From positions 1 through 15,830 of the forward strand of contig JAAOZZ010000234.1 of assembly GCA_012274175.1 (NCBI GenBank): 15,830 bases of DNA. The letters run 5' to 3'. Shown piece after piece: positions 13,637 to 15,830 of the stretch (position 1 is its first letter; each line of letters starts with the position of its first letter). Origin of the DNA: Betaproteobacteria bacterium (GTDB lineage: Bacteria > Pseudomonadota > Gammaproteobacteria > Burkholderiales > Usitatibacteraceae). The notes beneath the pieces were generated by a model. That model searched no databases, was not told the origin of the DNA, and saw only the letters and a program-made list of their open reading frames with translations. The position numbers and the translations under genes are program-made.

Positions 13637-14629
13637 ATGCGGGCCGTACGCAAGACCCTGCTGCTCGCGGCGGCCGTGGTGCTGCTCGCCGGCGCGTGGC
13701 TCGCGTATTTCGCGGCCCGGCCCGTGCACCTGCCGTCCACGCCTTACCAGTTCACCGTACGCCCGGGCGCGAGCCTCAAGGCCGTGGCGCGCCAGCTCGC
13801 CGCCGACGGCGTGGTATCCGATTCCCACAGCTTCTGGATCCTCGGGCGCCTCCTCGGCAAGGCCACCGCGATCCAGGCGGGCACCTACCGGATTGACACG
13901 GCCATCACGGCCACGCAGCTGCTCGACAAGCTCGCCCGCGGCGACGTGGTGCTGGTGGAGATCCTCTTCGTCGAAGGCACGACACTGCACCAGTGGCTGG
14001 CGCAGCTCGCGCAGGATCCACAGGTGCGCCAGACGCTCGCCGGCAAGACCGAGGACGACCTGCGGTCCATCCTGGGCACCGATGGGCAGAGCGTGGAAGG
14101 CTGGCTTTTTCCCGACACCTACCGATTCACGCCCGGGGCAAGCGACGTGGAGATCCTGCGGCATGCCCACGCGGCGATGAAGCGCCGGCTTGCCCAGGCC
14201 TGGGAGGAACGCGATCCGGCGGCGCCCGTCGCGTCGCCCTACGAGGCGCTGATCCTCGCTTCCATCGTGGAGAAGGAAACGGGTGTTGCGGCCGAACGCC
14301 CGATCATCGCCTCGGTGTTCGCGAACCGGCTTCGCATCGGGATGCGGCTGCAGACGGATCCGACCGTGATCTACGGCATGGGGGAGCGCTTCGACGGCAA
14401 CATCCGCAAGCGCGACCTCGCCGCCGATACGCCGTGGAACACCTATACGCGCGACGGGCTGCCGCCCACGCCCATCGCGATGCCCGGGGCCGACGCGTTG
14501 CGCGCCGCGATGCGGCCGCAGCGCACCCCATACCTCTACTTCGTCTCCCGCGGCGACGGAACCCACGAGTTCTCCCGCACCCTCGAGGAGCACAATCGCG
14601 CGGTGGCAAGATACCAGCTCGGAAAGTGA
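13637..14629 (+). CDS. mltG: endolytic peptidoglycan transglycosylase MltG
   Basis: MltG (YceG) cuts nascent glycan strands at the inner membrane and is thought to set strand length. The 330-residue protein has one N-terminal membrane anchor (about 7-27) with the bulk in the periplasm, a LysM-like region (about 38-90), and the YceG catalytic domain with the active Glu, E212, in LASIVEKET. EGWLFPDTYRF (154-164), RLRIGMRLQTDPTVIYG (231-247) and WNTYTRDGLPPTPI (267-280) are further conserved stretches. Its position upstream of tmk-holB is the same as in E. coli. The start has only weak ribosome-binding potential; tmk begins 2 bp after the stop. Confidence 0.95.
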   Translation: MRAVRKTLLLAAAVVLLAGAWLAYFAARPVHLPSTPYQFTVRPGASLKAVARQLAADGVVSDSHSFWILGRLLGKATAIQAGTYRIDTAITATQLLDKLARGDVVLVEILFVEGTTLHQWLAQLAQDPQVRQTLAGKTEDDLRSILGTDGQSVEGWLFPDTYRFTPGASDVEILRHAHAAMKRRLAQAWEERDPAAPVASPYEALILASIVEKETGVAAERPIIASVFANRLRIGMRLQTDPTVIYGMGERFDGNIRKRDLAADTPWNTYTRDGLPPTPIAMPGADALRAAMRPQRTPYLYFVSRGDGTHEFSRTLEEHNRAVARYQLGK

Positions 14630-14631
14630 CC

Positions 14632-15246
14632 ATGCGCGGACGCTTCATCACGCTGGAAGGAATCGACGGGGCGGGCAAGTCCTCCCACCTGGCGCACCTG
14701 TGCGACCTCGTGCGCGCACGCGGACACGAGGCGACGGCGACCCGCGAGCCCGGCGGCACCGCGGCGGGCGAAGGGCTGCGCGAAGTGGTATTGCATCACC
14801 CGATGCCGCCGATCGCCGAGGCGCTGGCGATGTTCGCCGCGAGGAGCGCCCACATCGCCGAGCGCATCGAGCCCGCGCTCGCTTCCGGCTCCTGGGTGGT
14901 ATGCGACCGGTTCAGCGATTCGACCTACGCCTACCAGTGCGGCGGTCGCGGACTGGCTCCCGACGCGGTGCGCGCGCTCGAGCGCCTCGTGCATCCCGCG
15001 CTCCAACCCGACGCCACGTTCCTCTTCGACCTCGATCCCGCGATCGCCCACGGCCGCCAGCGCGGGCAGGGCCGCGACCCCGACCAGTTCGAGCGCGAGC
15101 AGGTGGACTTCTTCCGCCGCGTGCGCGAAGCCTACCTCGAGCGCGCGCGCGTGGAGCCCGGGCGCATCCACGTGATCGACGCATCCGGCGAGCTCGTTCC
15201 GGTGCGCGAGCGCCTGGCCCGCGCGTTCGAGCGCGCCTTTCCGTGA
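14632..15246 (+). CDS. tmk: thymidylate kinase
   Basis: Tmk phosphorylates dTMP to dTDP for DNA synthesis. The 204-residue P-loop kinase has Walker A GIDGAGKS (10-17), the TREPGGT motif (37-43), DRFSDSTYAYQ (92-102), which contacts the nucleotide base and sugar, and a LID region with arginines at about 142-148 (GRQRGQGR). The lack of Arg in the P-loop together with LID arginines marks the bacterial type II enzyme, like E. coli Tmk. The ATG at 14632 follows the mltG stop by 2 bp, with GGAAAG just upstream. The end overlaps the holB GTG by 4 bp (GTGA). Confidence 0.96.
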   Translation: MRGRFITLEGIDGAGKSSHLAHLCDLVRARGHEATATREPGGTAAGEGLREVVLHHPMPPIAEALAMFAARSAHIAERIEPALASGSWVVCDRFSDSTYAYQCGGRGLAPDAVRALERLVHPALQPDATFLFDLDPAIAHGRQRGQGRDPDQFEREQVDFFRRVREAYLERARVEPGRIHVIDASGELVPVRERLARAFERAFP

Positions 15247-15830
15247 TCGATCCGTTCCCCTGGCACCGTGCGTTGCTGGCAGGGCTGCTCGCACGGCGCG
15301 AGCAACTCCCCCACGCGCTCCTGGTCCACGGGCCGGCCGGCATCGGCAAGACGCAGTTCGCGCGCGCGCTCGGCGCGAGCATCCTGTGCGAGTCCCCGCG
15401 CGAGGGCTTCGCTTGCGGGGCGTGCCCATCGTGCCACTGGTTCGGGCAGGGCAACCATCCCGACTTCCGCGAGGTCGTTCCCGAGGCCGCGGAAGACGAG
15501 GGCGAGGGCGCCGAGGCCGAATCGGGCAAGGCGGAGAAGGCGAAGAGCCTGGTCATCAAGATCGACCAGATCCGCGCGATCGCCGATTTCATCTCGCTCA
15601 CCACCCATCGGGCCGGGTATCGCGTGCTGCTCCTGCATCCGGCCGAGGCGCTGCAGGCGGCCGCGGCAAACGCGTTGCTGAAAACGCTCGAGGAGCCCCC
15701 GCCGGGCACGCTCATCGTGCTGGTGAGCGCCCAGCCCTCGCGACTGCTCGCGACGATCCGCAGCCGCTGCCGCCACCTGGCCCTTCCTGCGCCGCCGGTG
15801 CCCGAGGCCGTCGCGTGGCTTCGCGCAGAG
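15243..15830 (+). CDS. holB: DNA polymerase III subunit delta' (partial, 3' end cut)
   Basis: The first 196 residues of delta', the clamp-loader subunit, open to the window edge. It starts at a GTG overlapping the tmk stop (GTGA) and begins MIDPFPWHRALL. A zinc module is formed by C49, C58, C61 and C64, matching E. coli C50, C59, C62 and C65. A complete Walker A, GPAGIGKT (30-37, bases 15330-15353), is present, unlike E. coli delta', which has lost it. The SRC motif (174-176), source of the arginine finger, and NALLKTLEEPP (143-153) are conserved. A charged insert rich in Glu, Ala and Lys (81-102) separates the zinc module from sensor elements. The collar domain lies outside the window. Confidence 0.95.
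   Translation, partial: MIDPFPWHRALLAGLLARREQLPHALLVHGPAGIGKTQFARALGASILCESPREGFACGACPSCHWFGQGNHPDFREVVPEAAEDEGEGAEAESGKAEKAKSLVIKIDQIRAIADFISLTTHRAGYRVLLLHPAEALQAAAANALLKTLEEPPPGTLIVLVSAQPSRLLATIRSRCRHLALPAPPVPEAVAWLRAE

Noticed and set aside
12016..13740. Minus-strand open frame of 574 codons opposite acpP-fabF
   Set aside because: Antisense to two unmistakable genes, with no recognisable motif.
1..15830. Novel defence, mobile or biosynthetic system
   Set aside because: I looked for transposases, integrases, toxin-antitoxin pairs, CRISPR repeats, tRNA-linked attachment sites and unknown multi-gene cassettes and found none; nearly all genes belong to known housekeeping families in a conserved order.

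Overview
This is a GC-rich bacterial window whose genes read as a conserved housekeeping region of a proteobacterium, most likely a betaproteobacterium. The order is a near copy of the Escherichia coli arrangement rne <> rluC ... yceF <> yceD-rpmF-plsX-fabH-fabD-fabG-acpP-fabF-(pabC)-mltG-tmk-holB. The pairing of a HAD phosphatase, a Rieske protein and a short SppA downstream of rluC, and of a tetrapyrrole-methylase-type enzyme with maf, is what I associate with betaproteobacteria. The genus cannot be assigned from sequence reading alone. I see no insertion sequences, phage genes, CRISPR, tRNA or rRNA, and no broken genes.

Left part (1-6158). The first codons of RNase E (rne, minus strand) lie at the left edge. 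They are followed by a 338-bp divergent control region that should encode a long, hairpin-rich rne leader. Then, on the plus strand, come rluC, a HAD phosphatase, a small Rieske protein and sppA, each overlapping the next, and a 952-residue four-PAS GGDEF-EAL protein starting 7 bp after sppA.

Middle (6159-7544). Two minus-strand genes, a tetrapyrrole-methylase-family methyltransferase and maf/yceF, converge on the GGDEF-EAL gene. They diverge from yceD across a sharply AT-rich promoter island.

Right part (7545-15830). A single plus-strand run couples ribosome assembly, phospholipid initiation and fatty acid synthesis: yceD (DUF177), rpmF (ribosomal protein L32), plsX, fabH, fabD, fabG, acpP (with its own likely promoter) and fabF. 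It continues into cell-wall and DNA-replication genes: mltG, tmk and holB, the last cut by the window edge. pabC, which in E. coli lies between fabF and mltG, is absent.

No undescribed system is evident. The points most worth a second look are regulatory: the structured rne leader, a TATAAT written in unusual Ile codons inside yceD, the AT-rich maf/yceD island with a palindrome and direct repeats, the acpP extended -10 promoter with a strong hairpin after acpP, and the intact four-PAS GGDEF-EAL protein at the end of the left cluster.
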